64,000 nucleotides of DNA from Botryosphaeria dothidea (GCA_011503125.2 WWBZ02000009.1:558001-622000), one strand, 5' to 3'. Counted from the first letter of the stretch, positions 22,582-34,605 are shown. The notes: generated from the sequence alone by a model not told the origin. Made by a program: numbers and translations.

Positions 22582-24466
22582 TTTGAATATTGAAGTGTGT
22601 GTGTTAGAAGAGCGGATAGGTGGAGAGCGTGATGTTGTAGGGATGGTAAAGCGCAAGTTATCTGTGTCTCGATATCGGTCGCAATGGAGTCCAATAAGTA
22701 GATATGTTACATGATGGAGTGTACCCATCTTTCGAACAAATGCACAGCCAACGGGCAGTGCAAACGAGCCAGTAAGCTAGCTTCCCGCGCGCATGTCCAG
22801 TGTCTGCCTTACCCGCACGCTCTGCCTTGTCCTGAGTCGTTCTGCCTTGGTCCGAGCTGCAATGGCGTCCCAATTAGACCTCTCGATCGGCCTTAAACCC
22901 TTTTTTACGATCCACCTGTGGCCCAAGCGCTCGTTTGCTAATTTCGTGTTCGTCCATGAAACCGTTCGTCGAAGCCTTGGCATGTTACACGCTGAAATGG
23001 GCAAGTCGCAACGACCTGATTCATCCGCTTTGGGAAAGTCACTGCCGGTTGTCGTCACAACGCAGGACCGGCGCGTGGCTGTACTACTCCGATGCACCTA
23101 AGCACTATTTCTCTGGGGTAATGGCTAAGAAATACGATGCCGTCTCTGCCGAGGAATGTGTAGATTATCGCATCAAGGCAACTGTCCATCTTGTAGTCGT
23201 CTCGAAGGATCAAATTAATAGAGCAATGTGCTATTTTAAGCACGCAATGATGTAGTAGTTCACAAAAAGTAAATAGGCATGCTGCCTATTCTAGAGACCG
23301 AAGTCTGCCCCAGAGCTAGAAATAAGCTAACGCCGACCTCGGACTTCCTAAATAGTTCGTGCAGCGACCAGCTGTAAGGTTTAGTGTAGAAGCATAAAGC
23401 GCATCCTCTCTGAAGCAATGCATCCTGAAGAAACGGCCATGATCAATAATCTCCGGTCTGCTTGTGAAGTGTGATATCTGTGGCACGGCATCTCGGGCCG
23501 AAGGCTGATTTGAATCACGCGATTCGCAGCTCAATTGTTCAATGAATGATACACAACTGTTCTAAGACTGCCTTGCCATAGTTCCTACTGCCATGGTACT
23601 AAATGGACACGGAGGGAGAGCCTGACAATGTGGGTGGCCGTGTGAGAAAGGTGCATATGTGTTAAAGGGGGAAAATGAGAATGCCGAAAAGCCCGAAGGT
23701 CCGAGCTGTTGCTGCGCCTTGACCAGGATCATGCGAGGACTGGAATTGGCACTTTCCTCGCCAGTTCGCACAACTATTGCTCCATCCCTGGCATACATCA
23801 CTCCCCGCGGGGAATGAGTATTGAGTTTGCTAATCAGATATGTCTCGAAGATATCCGCCACGTCCCTGATCTCCGTGATAGTCCGTCGAGTGATTGATGT
23901 GTCGCTCGGGTTCACATAGCTCATAGGATTGCTGATACAGGTCTCTACACGGGATGGCCTAGGTAATTCAGTACATCACAGAATACGTCGAACAGTATCA
24001 CGCCCCAGGCGGTTGATAAGAATTCAATTATCTTATGCTGTCAAGTTGCAAAGACCATGGAGCCAGAGGAGCGGAATACAAATTCCAGGTACTTTTATTG
24101 CACCTGACTCTTTGATCCTTACCAGCACTTTGCCCCTATCCAAATTACTGTCAGCACTCCCGTCTACCTGAGGTATCTACTAGGTGCAATTTTGGTGCAT
24201 TCACTGTCGTGCGCCGCGCTGGCGGGGCCTGCTAGAAAAGAAATGAGGGGAACACATCTCAAAGATTGCTTTAAGTCCGCTTTTCCCATTTTCTCAAACA
24301 CTTAATCTTTTTCTGACTTGAATCATGGCTGTCAACTATTTTTCCTAACCCAAACTCCCTTGTCATCAGTCTTCCTTGTCATCTGCTCGTTCTCTTCCTC
24401 CTACCACTACTAAAGATTTTACGGGTGTCAATTTCTCATATTTGACTTCGGCTAGTCTGATCTCGT
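22582..24466. other. Gene-poor stretch, 1.9 kb
   Basis: The only candidate is a 120-residue minus-strand frame at 23562-23924 starting MSYVNPSDTSITRRTI, with no recognised domain. I could not decide whether it is a gene. No tRNA, LTR or other repeat was recognised. Confidence 0.4.
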
Positions 24467-24935
24467 CTAGATGAGCGTGACCTCTTGTTCTTGACAGCCA
24501 CTGAAGAATGATATGCCTCCCACTCCAAGCGGGGGCGATTCAAAGATACCGACGCGGCAGTACTGTTTTTCATTGTGTCCACTTGGAACAAGAACGAGTC
24601 CTGATACTGTCTGATCTGTCTGCTCCTCAGCAATTTCCGCCCAGTCTCCATTAGACATAAACGCCTGTTTGAGGCAAAGACCTTTCCTAATAGGAAGAAG
24701 CACAAATTTTTGAGGGTTTGATGTATCGACTTTGAATTTTGGAGATGATGCCTCATCGACACTGTCAAAAGAAATCCCATCCAAAGAGCATTCAGCCACA
24801 AAGGAGTTAATTGACCAGATCTGCTTGTACTCGGTCTCCTCTCCATTTGTCGCTTCATAGAAAGCTCCACCGGGAAGTGCGCAAGCTTTACCTCTGATCT
24901 TGATGTACCCATTTCGAACTCGTCCAAAAGGATTA
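24467..24935 (-). pseudogene. HET-type protein, C-terminal fragment
   Basis: The sequence has the features of the C-terminal region of many HET-domain proteins: GYIKIRGKACALPGG (Ile-x-Leu/Ile-Arg-Gly block), FVLLPI, then GLVLVPSGHNEKQYCRVGIF. The usual ending is a Leu-Pro-Leu/Ile strand followed by Gly-Leu-x-Leu-x-x-x-Gly...Tyr-x-Arg-x-Gly-x-Phe. Nothing upstream encodes a HET domain. The frame instead continues into a 40-bp LTR remnant and a copia integrase. This is a gene piece cut by a transposon. The stop ends at 24467. Confidence 0.6.
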
Positions 24936-27303
24936 TGATGGAATTTGCGCTTGATCGGTCGGAATCGATGAATGTGATTGGCCTTCTCAGCCTTGCCATT
25001 CTGTTCAGGTGTGTAGGGGGCTGAAATCTCAAGTTTAATGCCTTTTGTGCTGCAATAGGCTCGGAGTTGATTCATTGCAAATTCTCGACCATCATCAATT
25101 CGAATTCGTTTCGGGTAGTTCCCGGTCTGAGTATTCCACATCTTAATATGATCCTTGAGCGTGTCAAATGTATAATATTTCTTCTTAAATGGGTAGCCCC
25201 AGCGGAACGTGGTTGCATCATTAGTTATGAGGAGAAAGTAGCGTTCGCCGTGCATTCCAGGAGTAGATATCTGAACGGTATCGACATGGAATTCACCTGG
25301 TTCAGAGGCACGTCGTTGCTTCTCATAGCTGATATTCCTTTGTGATTTGGTGAGGGCACAGATCTCGCAGTTACCCTGTTCGCCGGTGAGTTAATAGCCA
25401 AGTTGCTGGGCAAGTATCTGGCAGGCTTGAAATGATGCATGTCCCATTCGTTGATGTAGAAGATTGATGTCGATCTTGATTGGTGAGATTGGAAGGAGTA
25501 ATTAGCGTTGTTGATTCTCAGATTCGTTGCCGATAGCAATGATTTTTGGGCTAAAGAAGCCAAGTTCCTTGTTATAAGGCGTGTGCATGATCTCTTCGCC
25601 TGATGGAGTATAGAATCCTGGCTTGTTTAATCCATGGAAGAAGAGCTGATTGCCTTTCCTTTCATAGAAGATCCGAGAGGAAATTGTGCTAATTGGCAAA
25701 TCGGGAGTGTAGAGGACATGCTGGATAGTCCTCGTAATCTTGTCGTTCTTGGAATCCAGGTAGGTAAGTTGAATTGTTCCTCTGCTAAGTACTCGGATTG
25801 GTCCTCCTCCGGTATAGATCTCACTTAGTAGAGTATCTTAGAGGTCTAAGAATACTTCTCTATTATTGTAGCAGTGATAGTAGGCTCCAGTGTCAACAAT
25901 AAAGTATTCACGGAACTATTCCTTGGACTTTATGGGAACTTTGAGAGGTAACTGCATGATTGCCATGTGATTTAAGGCTCCTGATTTCGCATCGGACTTC
26001 GCATTTAGCTAATCCTTGGATTAAGAGGCATGGTATTCGCTAATAAGTTTCTGATTAGGGATAAATAATCCTCCTCGTGACAATTCAGGATGTAGGTGGA
26101 AGCACCTCTCCGTTCGATGAGGTCCATTACAGCAGAGGCATTTCTGCTGATTCGATTAATTCGGTTAATTCGGTTAATTGAATTTAGCTCCTCGTTTGAT
26201 AATATTGACTTATGAATTCGGAAGAAGCATATTCCGCTTGTTCTCATCGATGATCTGATTGATGAGGTCTTAAAGCTTGATTTTCTCGTTGTTGCGAAGT
26301 GATTGGCGCTTAGCCGTGACCTAGGCATCGAAGTGCTGATCCAGCTTAGCAAGCAGCTCATAGACTGCTGCCTTAGGTGGAAGTTTAAGGCTAGATTAGA
26401 TGTAGTCTATCCAGGCAGCACTATACTTCCGCAAGAAAGTCTCAAGATTCGTGGTTGGATTATAGGTCATCTTGGTCCAGATTGAGAAGTAGATTGATTG
26501 CTGGACAGGACCTTCTCCTTCGAATTTAGAATTGATATCGTCCTATATCCCTTTCGAGGTTAAGAACGTGGATAGGGAACGAAGGTAGTCCATATGGACT
26601 GTCATCTTAATTGCGTAGATTGCCTTAGCATCCCTGGTGATCCAGTCCTTATACCGTTTGAGCTTGCGCTCGTACTTGGCAAGATCTGTCTCCTCCAGAG
26701 CGTCTTCTTCTTTAGGCTTTAGACGTTCTTACTTTGGTGGTTGTGCAAGATCGCCGCTGACGATCTCCCAAAGATCCTCTCTCTTAAAGTATCCTTCTAG
26801 TAAGGACCTCCATTATAGATAGTTCCTTGAACTGATAAGCTTTGGGACAGTCCCAAGCTCCTTGGTCGACGATTCGGTTATTATGACGGTCGGAACAGTC
26901 GTTCGTCGTTAGGGATTCGATTCGGTAATTTAGTTGATGCGCCTAATAGGCTAATTAGTCGTTCTTATTGTTTGAGAGACGATCGAGATGGCTTGCGCTA
27001 ATGCTTGAATTAATGCGATGAGTGCTCGTCTAATAAACGGCCTCGGATGCGCCGGATTCGGCAGTATTCGGTAGAAATTAATTCTGAGTAATTGCGGCCG
27101 ATCAGGCTATTGTTTAAGCACCATCCGGGCTTATAACCTGATGGAATTTGCGCTTGATCGGTCGGAATCGATAAATGAATGACTTGATTGCTTGGTTGCT
27201 GAGGCGCTCGTGGTGTTGCTCCCAAGACGTCTCAGAATGAATGACTAAGCTAATATACTATCCAATAACAGATAACGGAGGTGATTGAGCTCATTTTCCA
27301 TCA
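24936..27303 (-). mobile_element. Copia retrotransposon (family B), internally deleted
   Basis: The 5' LTR is complete at 27303-27139 (TGATGGAAAATGAGC ... ATTCCATCA), followed by the primer-binding string GGTTATAAGCCCGG. A RIP-marked gag region and pre-integrase zinc motif follow (CEICALTKSQRN near 25370), then an integrase core (about 25255-24980, including DDGREF and SAPYTPEQNGKAEKAN). Reverse transcriptase and RNase H are gone. The integrase joins directly to the last 40 bp of a 3' LTR (24975-24936). Flanks (GATTA on one side, GAAAC on the other) do not match, so the deletion probably took more than the element. Confidence 0.75.
27139..27303 (-). repeat. LTR family B (5' LTR), 165 bp
   Basis: The ends are the inverted repeat TGATGGA / TCCATCA. 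About 90 percent identical by eye to the solo copy at 28544-28709, which lies in the opposite orientation 1.2 kb away. Confidence 0.85.
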
Positions 27304-28023
27304 GAAACACTTCATTGGAGTGGCTTCTTGCATGTCAACCATTAGCTTTCAGTGAGCATATTTACCATGTACGTACCCGCAACGCATCATGCCTGATTGG
27401 GAACCTCAACCAGGCGCCCTACTATCATCTCCTTGAACAGGGGGCGTTTCCTGCTTCGTTGCATCGGAATCGGTAGGCGGTAATCATTCGCAGTTTTTGG
27501 GCAGCGTTGGAGTAAAGTTTGAAAAGCCCTCCCTCAAGGAAGGCACTGCGCGCGCTGCCCATCCTTTATGAATCTTTTCTCTACTGGTATTCAGCCTTAC
27601 CCCACGCTCAGCCACCCGGCGGAATCCCTCCGCGAGGCTCACAGGGCTTTATTGCACAAGGCTATGAGCCTTAGCCATGACGAGAACGGCAGGTGAGCCT
27701 CGGCCCTGTCAGAAGCAGGCATACCTCGTATGGTTTGGAGCACGGATCTGCGACTATTTGAGTGCGTTGGCAGCTGGAACGGGGTTTGTCGGGCTCTGCG
27801 GATCCGATCGCTGCAGGTGGCTTCATGGGATGCAGATGAGTCGTCCAGCCTGCCCGCCTTTGCCCACGGCGAGACCTTAAGCACCCTTGCCAATGTAGAT
27901 GTGTTCTGGAGCATCTTATCATCGCAAATCCTGTGCAGGGTTTGTGTGCCAAAGATGTCAGATGCGGCATCAGTCGCACCCGAATTACCCATGGCTCGAA
28001 ATTAGTACGTTCTCACCAGTATC
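27304..28023. other. Spacer between LTRs
   Basis: 0.7 kb with several overlapping frames on both strands, none with a recognisable domain. Confidence 0.4.
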
Positions 28024-28272
28024 TGTTGGATTTGAGAGTGAAGAGTTGTGAGGTCAGAAAAGAGAGTAGATTCTGCCTGTCTCCTGAGAGGGAGATCGTT
28101 AGGCTTACTTATATACATAAAAGAGTGTTTGAATAACCGAGGAGAATAGAAGCCGATGTTGCGATCCGAAGCTTGTGAATATGAGTTGTGAGGAGGCGGC
28201 AAAGAGTAGCTGTTGATCTTAATGCCCGAAAGAATGATATAGTAAGGCAAAATAGTCTGACAATTTTCATCA
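28024..28272 (-). repeat. LTR family A, solo
   Basis: Same LTR as 509-758 and 50119-50380, minus orientation, ending TCCAACA at 28024. The outer end near 28272 differs from the other copies and no target duplication is visible, so it is probably truncated or rearranged. Confidence 0.7.
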
Positions 28273-28543
28273 GTGCTAAGTAGTTCTGCAGCACCCACTC
28301 AGAGCTACGTATGATTATGAAAAGGCATGCGTAAGGCTAATAGCCCGCCAAACAAAGGTGTCAATGGCGGCATTGAGGGCCAAGTCCAGCAATTTTATGA
28401 TCGACGAATATTCTGCGCAAGTAAGAGCCTCTGTCAGCACGCCCAGTATTCCATTCAGCGGTATTGGAATACGTGTATTCAATATAGGTATCGTGTACTT
28501 CTGCATTGGCGTTCTCAAATTTCCATCCTATCATAGAGCAATT
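28273..28543 (+). other. Unassigned coding-like fragment
   Basis: One frame (from about 28310) reads KACVRLIARQTKVSMAALRA and on through a Ser/Pro-rich segment. It looks protein-like but I recognise no family. It sits between two solo LTRs and probably is a broken gene piece. Confidence 0.25.
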
Positions 28544-28709
28544 TGATGGAAAATGAGCTCAATCACCTCCGTTATCTGTTATTGGATAGTATATTAGCTT
28601 AGTCATCTATTCTGAGACGTCTTGGGGATCAACACCACAAGCGCCTCAGTAACCAAGCAATCAAGTCATTCATTCATCGATTCCGACCGATCAAGCGCAA
28701 ACTCCATCA
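28544..28709 (+). mobile_element. Solo LTR family B, 166 bp, with target duplication
   Basis: TGATGGA...TCCATCA ends, flanked by CAATT on both sides (28539-28543 and 28710-28714). Complete and little mutated. Inverted relative to the LTR at 27139-27303. Confidence 0.9.
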
Positions 28710-28714
28710 CAATT

Positions 28715-29064
28715 GATTTTCCTCTTGCCAAAAGTTAAATGATCAGCATTGTTCATATTTCGTGGCCCTATGAGGCAGTGTTGCAGAAATGAATCACAAC
28801 TTTTGCTCATTTTTTGGGAATAATAACAGCCGGTGGGACGCGAATTTAACGACTAAACACAAACAATCGGTTGCCAGATACTCTGGCTGCTTTACAGTCT
28901 ATTTGATGCAATAGCTTGTTTATCGTCCGCGGCTGGTAACCAAAAAGATGCATTTTAATGGTTGGGTTTGAAGTTGAATTCAATGGGCCTGAACCAAATT
29001 TCTCAATTTCTTGAAGTATTCGTTTTCTTAATATAATGATGATTGTTTAATTGTGACATAGCAC
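28715..29064. other. 3' flank of the HET gene
   Basis: Short AT-rich spacer. Nothing was recognised. Confidence 0.5.
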
Positions 29065-31089
29065 TCAAATCAAATACACGGTCTGTCCTGTCGTAATTTC
29101 TTGCATCGCTTCTCCAAACATGATTCCATCCACATAACAGTCTCCCACGACAATATGGTTACTTCGAGTGGGGTCAACTTCGTGCTCATGATTGGTAGAC
29201 CGGGCATTCGGTAAGGGGCGAAGAATGAATGGTACACTGCTTCCAAAAAGCACCCACACTTCGTCTCCCTCTTCCATCCATTTGGGACCCAACCCAATGC
29301 GACCTTGTTTAGTAACAAAGATCCTCCGCTCTGTAGCAGAAATATTGACTTCCTGCGCTACATTCGTATCGACAAGCTTACTACAAGGTTTTTCTGACAT
29401 AAGAGAAACGATAAACTCGTCCAGGACTTGAGTGAACCCTGTATAATTTGGATCAAGAGAGTGTAGATTTCCAGATAGAGTCTTGCCAAAGATTTCATTG
29501 AAATCAGCGTAAGTGGAGTGATGTTGTCCGCGTAATAACGCTTGACGCATAAACAAGGCCCAAACACGGACGCTATCAAAATCATGGATAGAATACGTTT
29601 GGGCAGTGCGGAAATCCGGTCCCACGTCAGACAAGACGTCTACTTTGATAGCGAGGACTGACAACTCGGTATTGCTACACACTTTGATCTGTACCGACTT
29701 CTTCATTCCAGCATCGTACTGCTCGCTGCGTATGCGTCGGTTGATCGCGGACGTTTCCGTGCTGAAATTCTTGATCCAAGAGGGCCTGGTTGTCGTTGGA
29801 GGTGTTTCCCGCCACAAAACGGAGAGTTGCTTGTCCGGGCATTCAGTCAACAGACGAATGCTCAATGACTTGTTCAACCCTTCTAGAGTGGTTGTGTAGT
29901 CTGGTTGAACTCGCATGTTTCGTGGGAGAAATCCGAGTAGAGCATATATTTTGTCCCGTTCGTCCTTCGCTTGCCGATTATGGAAGCTGTACAACAAATC
30001 CAGGAGATTGATATCGGGCATTCCAACCCAAGCGCGGGCCAGATCAAGAGCATTGAACTGCCTCTGGAAATTGAAGAATATGTTTATAGTTGCCTCTCCA
30101 TAACACATGTCGGGATCCAAATGTTCGGCAAGCAAGGTGAAAGCATCGGAACAGCAGTCTTGAGAATGATTGTACAAATTTTCGGCTGCCATGCTCAGCT
30201 CCTCGAAGGAATACTCCAGTGATCCACAGTATATCGTCGAGAATCGAGGCAGTGCGGCCTCCTGTACAGTCCAGGAACGGGTCCACCATGTCCGGTTCAG
30301 AAAAGCGCCAAGTGCAAAAACGGGCTCCAGGTCTTCGAAGTCAGGTTTGTGTTCGCTGTAGACGATATTGTTGAAAGTCTCAATTTCATGAAGATGATAG
30401 CCTTTGCAAAGCATCTGCACCACCCCGTTTATCGTAGAAAACCTCGGTAGCCTTCCATGCCACTGGCAACTTGGATGGGCATTGCGCCGCGGTGTGTCCT
30501 CACTTGCTGTCGCCATTGGTTCCTCATTGAGCGGGAAAAATAGTATGGATTCTTCAGCAGGTCGAAGCTCTCCGGAGTTTGGACCACCATCCTGACTCGG
30601 CACATCCACGTAATCGCTGCAGGCAAGGTTTCGCATCAGACACCATTCATCTTTTTTCTCTTTTTCTTCCCCAAGGTATATCAGGCCCATTTGACAGTTG
30701 GCAAAGATTTCTCCCATCAGATTTACCTGCCAGGCCTTCTCCATGTTGTCTTGTTGATTTATACAAATTGCGTCCACCCACAGCGTGCGCGTCTCTTTCG
30801 GATATCGAATGGTTCTAAGCGCGGAGAGTAAGTTCTGCGAGATGTAGAATTCTTCTTCGTCCAGGAAGAGGACCCGCTCGTCCTGACAGTCCCCCCAACA
30901 ATAGGACAAGGCCTCATAGCTTGTTTCCTCGTCAAGAGAAACAACTTCCAATGAACAACGGATGGCATCATCCAGTTGGCCACCAAACAGGTGAACTAAC
31001 CGGATTTGGTTCTGGTATTGCGTTATCGTTTGTTTCTTGTAAATATCAGACATCGCATTTCCGATGAAAAATTTCGTATAACGATCCAT
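29065..31089 (-). CDS. HET-domain protein, 674 aa, intact
   Basis: Single uninterrupted frame. The three HET blocks are in order: ALSYCWGD at about residues 60-67, LWVDAICINQ at 103-112, and TWWTRSWTVQEAAL near 270. The distances are normal for the family. The C-terminal region holds GRIGLGPKWMEEGDEVWVLF and SVPFILRPL, then VGDCYVDGIMFGEAM. This is the beta-rich ending often found in HET proteins. HET domains mediate programmed cell death after fusion of incompatible strains. The start at 31089 gives the usual short N-terminal extension, and a second Met at residue 13 is possible. Near solo LTRs but apparently undamaged. Confidence 0.9.
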   Translation of the reverse strand: MDRYTKFFIGNAMSDIYKKQTITQYQNQIRLVHLFGGQLDDAIRCSLEVVSLDEETSYEALSYCWGDCQDERVLFLDEEEFYISQNLLSALRTIRYPKETRTLWVDAICINQQDNMEKAWQVNLMGEIFANCQMGLIYLGEEKEKKDEWCLMRNLACSDYVDVPSQDGGPNSGELRPAEESILFFPLNEEPMATASEDTPRRNAHPSCQWHGRLPRFSTINGVVQMLCKGYHLHEIETFNNIVYSEHKPDFEDLEPVFALGAFLNRTWWTRSWTVQEAALPRFSTIYCGSLEYSFEELSMAAENLYNHSQDCCSDAFTLLAEHLDPDMCYGEATINIFFNFQRQFNALDLARAWVGMPDINLLDLLYSFHNRQAKDERDKIYALLGFLPRNMRVQPDYTTTLEGLNKSLSIRLLTECPDKQLSVLWRETPPTTTRPSWIKNFSTETSAINRRIRSEQYDAGMKKSVQIKVCSNTELSVLAIKVDVLSDVGPDFRTAQTYSIHDFDSVRVWALFMRQALLRGQHHSTYADFNEIFGKTLSGNLHSLDPNYTGFTQVLDEFIVSLMSEKPCSKLVDTNVAQEVNISATERRIFVTKQGRIGLGPKWMEEGDEVWVLFGSSVPFILRPLPNARSTNHEHEVDPTRSNHIVVGDCYVDGIMFGEAMQEITTGQTVYLI

Positions 31090-32150
31090 ATCCTCGATTG
31101 AGAAAGGCAGGGGAGCGAGAGCATTGTCTTAAGATATTATCAATATGAGGCTGAGCCAAATTCCTCCCACGCCGAATGTGCCTTGCCTTTTTGCCGACAG
31201 CTTCCGCTTGGGAGCTGTTATGACAAATGAAGAGTCCATCGTATGCATTTTTCAGCCTGATCATATCCATCAGTGGACCCACATGACACAAGTCGCGGCT
31301 GTGAGACCAAAAGCTCAAAGTGAGCGTTTTGCTCAAGAAGCATGCGAATGTCATTGGCACTTTCCCCCCTCACTCTCTGCATGAAATGGACTGCAAACCG
31401 ACAGTCTCATCAATTCGATGACCGAATTCCGAGCAGCAGTGTGGCTCGAATCGATAAAGACGTCTCTCATGTGAGATGATCCTCACAGATTTCTCTCCTG
31501 CGTGGAGATCAAACAGTCGAGAGGGAGCAACATGAGATCACTGCGCCAAGTAAGACAAGACGCGTCTGACTTTTTGTCGTCCAATCAACGTCAGGGACAG
31601 ACTCAACGTATCAAGGCGTGTGGAACAAAGCCAGAATTCATCCGTGCCCCGCAGAAGCTTTTCTCCCACGCACCCTTGTCGACTTCTCCCGCTGTATTCT
31701 CCCACGAAAACACGTCAGTTTCTCCCGCAGTCTGCTCCCGCGCACAACGCCCGTCAGCTTCTCCCACATATTCTGTCATATTTCATTCGCATTCGCATCA
31801 GGCTGCAGCTGCACTGCCTCCCATTGGGCCCGAAACAATGTCGCAGAAACAACGCACATGAAACATCGTACTACCAACACATCTCGCGGTCAACCGCTCG
31901 TGGTAAGGTTGAATGTTTGTGTAGCTGCGTCGGTAGCTCGGAAGCAAATCCGAATTTTGAGCAGAGAACGTATTGGACAATCATGGGATATTCTAGGCTA
32001 TACATGCATTTTAAGTGGGCATGGAAATTTGAATCAGAGAGACCAAGCCTCGTCTTCCATCTTCTCCCACGCGCCATGAGTTTTTCCTACGTATATTTAT
32101 GGCCTTGCCGCGAAGAATGACTCCCACGTCGTCTCAGGACTTAGTTAAAT
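31090..32150. other. Upstream region of the HET gene with short repeats
   Basis: No convincing gene. It contains a cluster of TTCTCCC-type motifs at 31661-31770 (listed separately). Confidence 0.5.
31661..31770 (+). repeat. Degenerate tandem repeat with TTCTCCC core
   Basis: The core TTCTCCC (once TGCTCCC) starts at 31661, 31684, 31697, 31720, 31733 and 31759. The alternation 13/23/13 gives a 36-bp period from 31684 to 31733, which suggests an old tandem duplication. The core is usually followed by ACG, GCT or GCA. Further copies of the same core in the opposite orientation (GGGAGAA) lie at 33.1-34.2 kb. Confidence 0.5.
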
Positions 32151-32159
32151 TAGTTTGGA

Positions 32160-32905
32160 CTTCATATAATTCCCTACATGTCCGAGCGACCTTCAAAACG
32201 GGGTGATTGTCCAGTCATCTGGAGCCCTTCCAAAGAGCTTGCATAAGATCCACGATTATTTGTCTCGCAGGTTTGTTCAGCCCTCTCTTTCGACGCGTGA
32301 ATTTGTCTTGCGGAAAGCTGACACTATCACTCCCTAAGACTTCGCCAAAATCAACGATGTCTCTTCCACTGTGCTCCTCTTGGGCGAGCCCACGTGCATT
32401 CCAGGATTTCCTGGCCGCGATTGTGAATAGCCATGCAAAGAAGATACCTCAAAAGTGTTTTGGCCAATTCCTCAAAATGGTCAATGGAAGGGGTTCATCG
32501 AAGTTTTCGAGCAAGAAATTCCATCGTCACTCTACATAAACTGCAGGCAGAGCCTAGGCAAAAGTGAGTTCGCCCTATTATCCCTTATTTTAATATTCAC
32601 CCAATATTAATATCAGTCAAGTGGGTGCATATTGAAGTCAAGGAAGGCTCAATTGCTAAGCACTAATTCCTTAAAGAGTTGTTTCCACGGCACGGATGAG
32701 GCGAAGTCAGGCCATCACAGACTGGTCAAGTTGGAACAGAGGAGTGTGGAAATCCCCTCAAAATAGGCATAGGCAATGGTCTTTACTGGAAATGGGGGGA
32801 TCAGTAAGGGACACCATCATTTTGGATGGTTCCCAATTACCAAGTGACGTTGGGATCCTATGTGAAGGCATTTCGCCATCATGCATAGTTTACTATAATC
32901 AAAAG
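32160..32905 (+). pseudogene. Degenerate coding remnant, unknown family
   Basis: One plus-strand frame stays protein-like over 400 nt: KSLHKIHDYLSRRF, then STVLLLGEPTCIPGFPGRDC, then SKVFWPIPQNGQWKGF. A plausible intron follows (GTGAGT near 32570 to ATCAG at about 32618), then VKWVHIEVKEG and further to about 32890. It is interrupted by TAA, TAG or TGA at six places, most where CAA, CAG or CGA would fit. This points to C-to-T decay as in RIP. I do not recognise the protein. Similar protein-like scraps continue in 33.6-34.1 kb and may belong to the same gene. Confidence 0.4.
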
Positions 32906-34605
32906 TTATTTGAAAACCAAGATATGATTCCGAGGAGCCGTTTGCTTACGATACCTGATCGAAAACTGAGAGTGGGGAACGGAGAGCTTTCTTAATTTAC
33001 CGCATCTCCACATTTTCTTCCACCAAGTTGCAACGCGGACACAAGATGAACGCTGTATGGAATAGTGGCATCACACTATCAGGTTGCAACGCGACTTGAC
33101 TCTGATATGTTTATGGAGCTGTGGGAGAAGTGAAATAAAGTTTGTGATTACAACGCCCATGTTACACAAGATGCGGGAGAATTGAGCGCAGGCAATTTCA
33201 TTGGTCAGATTTGCTCCTCCCGCAGCATCGATACTCACAGCTTGCCCTACGGCTGATATCCCGTACGACTTACTGACTCAGTCACCGCACAACAGCTATG
33301 AAGTAGATCGCCTAAGAAATAAATTATGGGCATGTCGTAATCCCACTCCCACATGATGACGGAATTTTGAACCAATCTTCAATGTCCAATTCTTTTGTGG
33401 CTACCGAGATGAAACCAAGCTCGTGAGACAATAGGAGACAGGCTGCCTTTGCATCCTGACCTGTTGCACCTTTGAAAATACGCATATTCAAGGCCTATGC
33501 GTTTGTACACATGCGGCTCGTGTTACGTAGCTGACTTTCCAATTTCGAGAAGCTTAAGAAGGCCGTCGGTACATGCTACAAGCCTTGTGTAGATATCCAT
33601 TCTCAACTTCAACAAAGTCGTTGAAAACCACTACAATGGAAGAGATGCCTACTATGTCGTTTAGCAGTCATCAGGGAGGACAGCTTGATGCGTGTGCTTG
33701 CATCCAGCGTCATCGAACATGCGCGCGCCTTCACACTCGAGGGCGCCAATTACGATCAACGACTGGACACCTGCCTCGGTGTTGGCGATTCCGGACCAGC
33801 ATTTGCCATGCGGGAGAATGGCTTCTCCCTCATATTCCGGCTCTAAATTCCCCGCAGACAGGAGCGCCAAGCAATGCCTCAAAAATGATCAGGAACAGCA
33901 GATCAGCTCACGTATTCAATATCTGGGAACCTCGAATCACGGGCATTCCATTTGATCAATAGCAGGCACGTATCAGTGATAGACGCAGCGAAGCACAGTT
34001 CGACATAAGCAATCCATGCGTGAAGCATGCGGGAGAACCTCGAAGGAAGCAGCGCTACTCCCCCCATTGGGCTCCAACGATCACAGTCGGGAGTACAGCT
34101 GAGACAAAACTCACCAAGACGTGGGAGAAGAGGACGCATCCAATCTCATGAGTTTTGATGTTGAACAACGTTCCTTGCCCCTGCTTCTCCTACTCCCAAA
34201 TCTGGTATCTCCAAATACTATAAAAGTTTTTTTCTGATACTCGATGGAGAAGTTTAACTCACTGAATACCAGCTCTTCACATTTCACAGTGGTGAGGGCC
34301 TCCGTACAGGGCCTCTTTTTGACAACTTTGCTTCTCTTTTGGCTTTTTGGGCGCTCAGCTCTCTCTAACAGGGGCAGCAAATACCCTTTCACCACGGATC
34401 GTTCGTCATCTTTCGTGTGTCGAGACTCGTCGCGGCGGCGTATTTTCAGTCAATGGTTGAGCTTCCGAAAGCTTGAAGTGGGAGGTCACTCTGCTAGTTG
34501 TCAGTCATTCTGAGCACTACGTGTTTGCACTGTCCTAATGCCAATTAGTGGAGTTCCGTCTAGCCCATACCACTTGATCGCCAAAATAAACTCAATTCTA
34601 CCACA
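32906..34605. other. Gene-poor, degraded stretch
   Basis: Contains protein-like scraps around 33600-34100 in changing frames and several GGGAGAA motifs (about 33124, 33176, 33806, 34030, 34122). No intact gene or recognisable transposon end. Confidence 0.4.
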
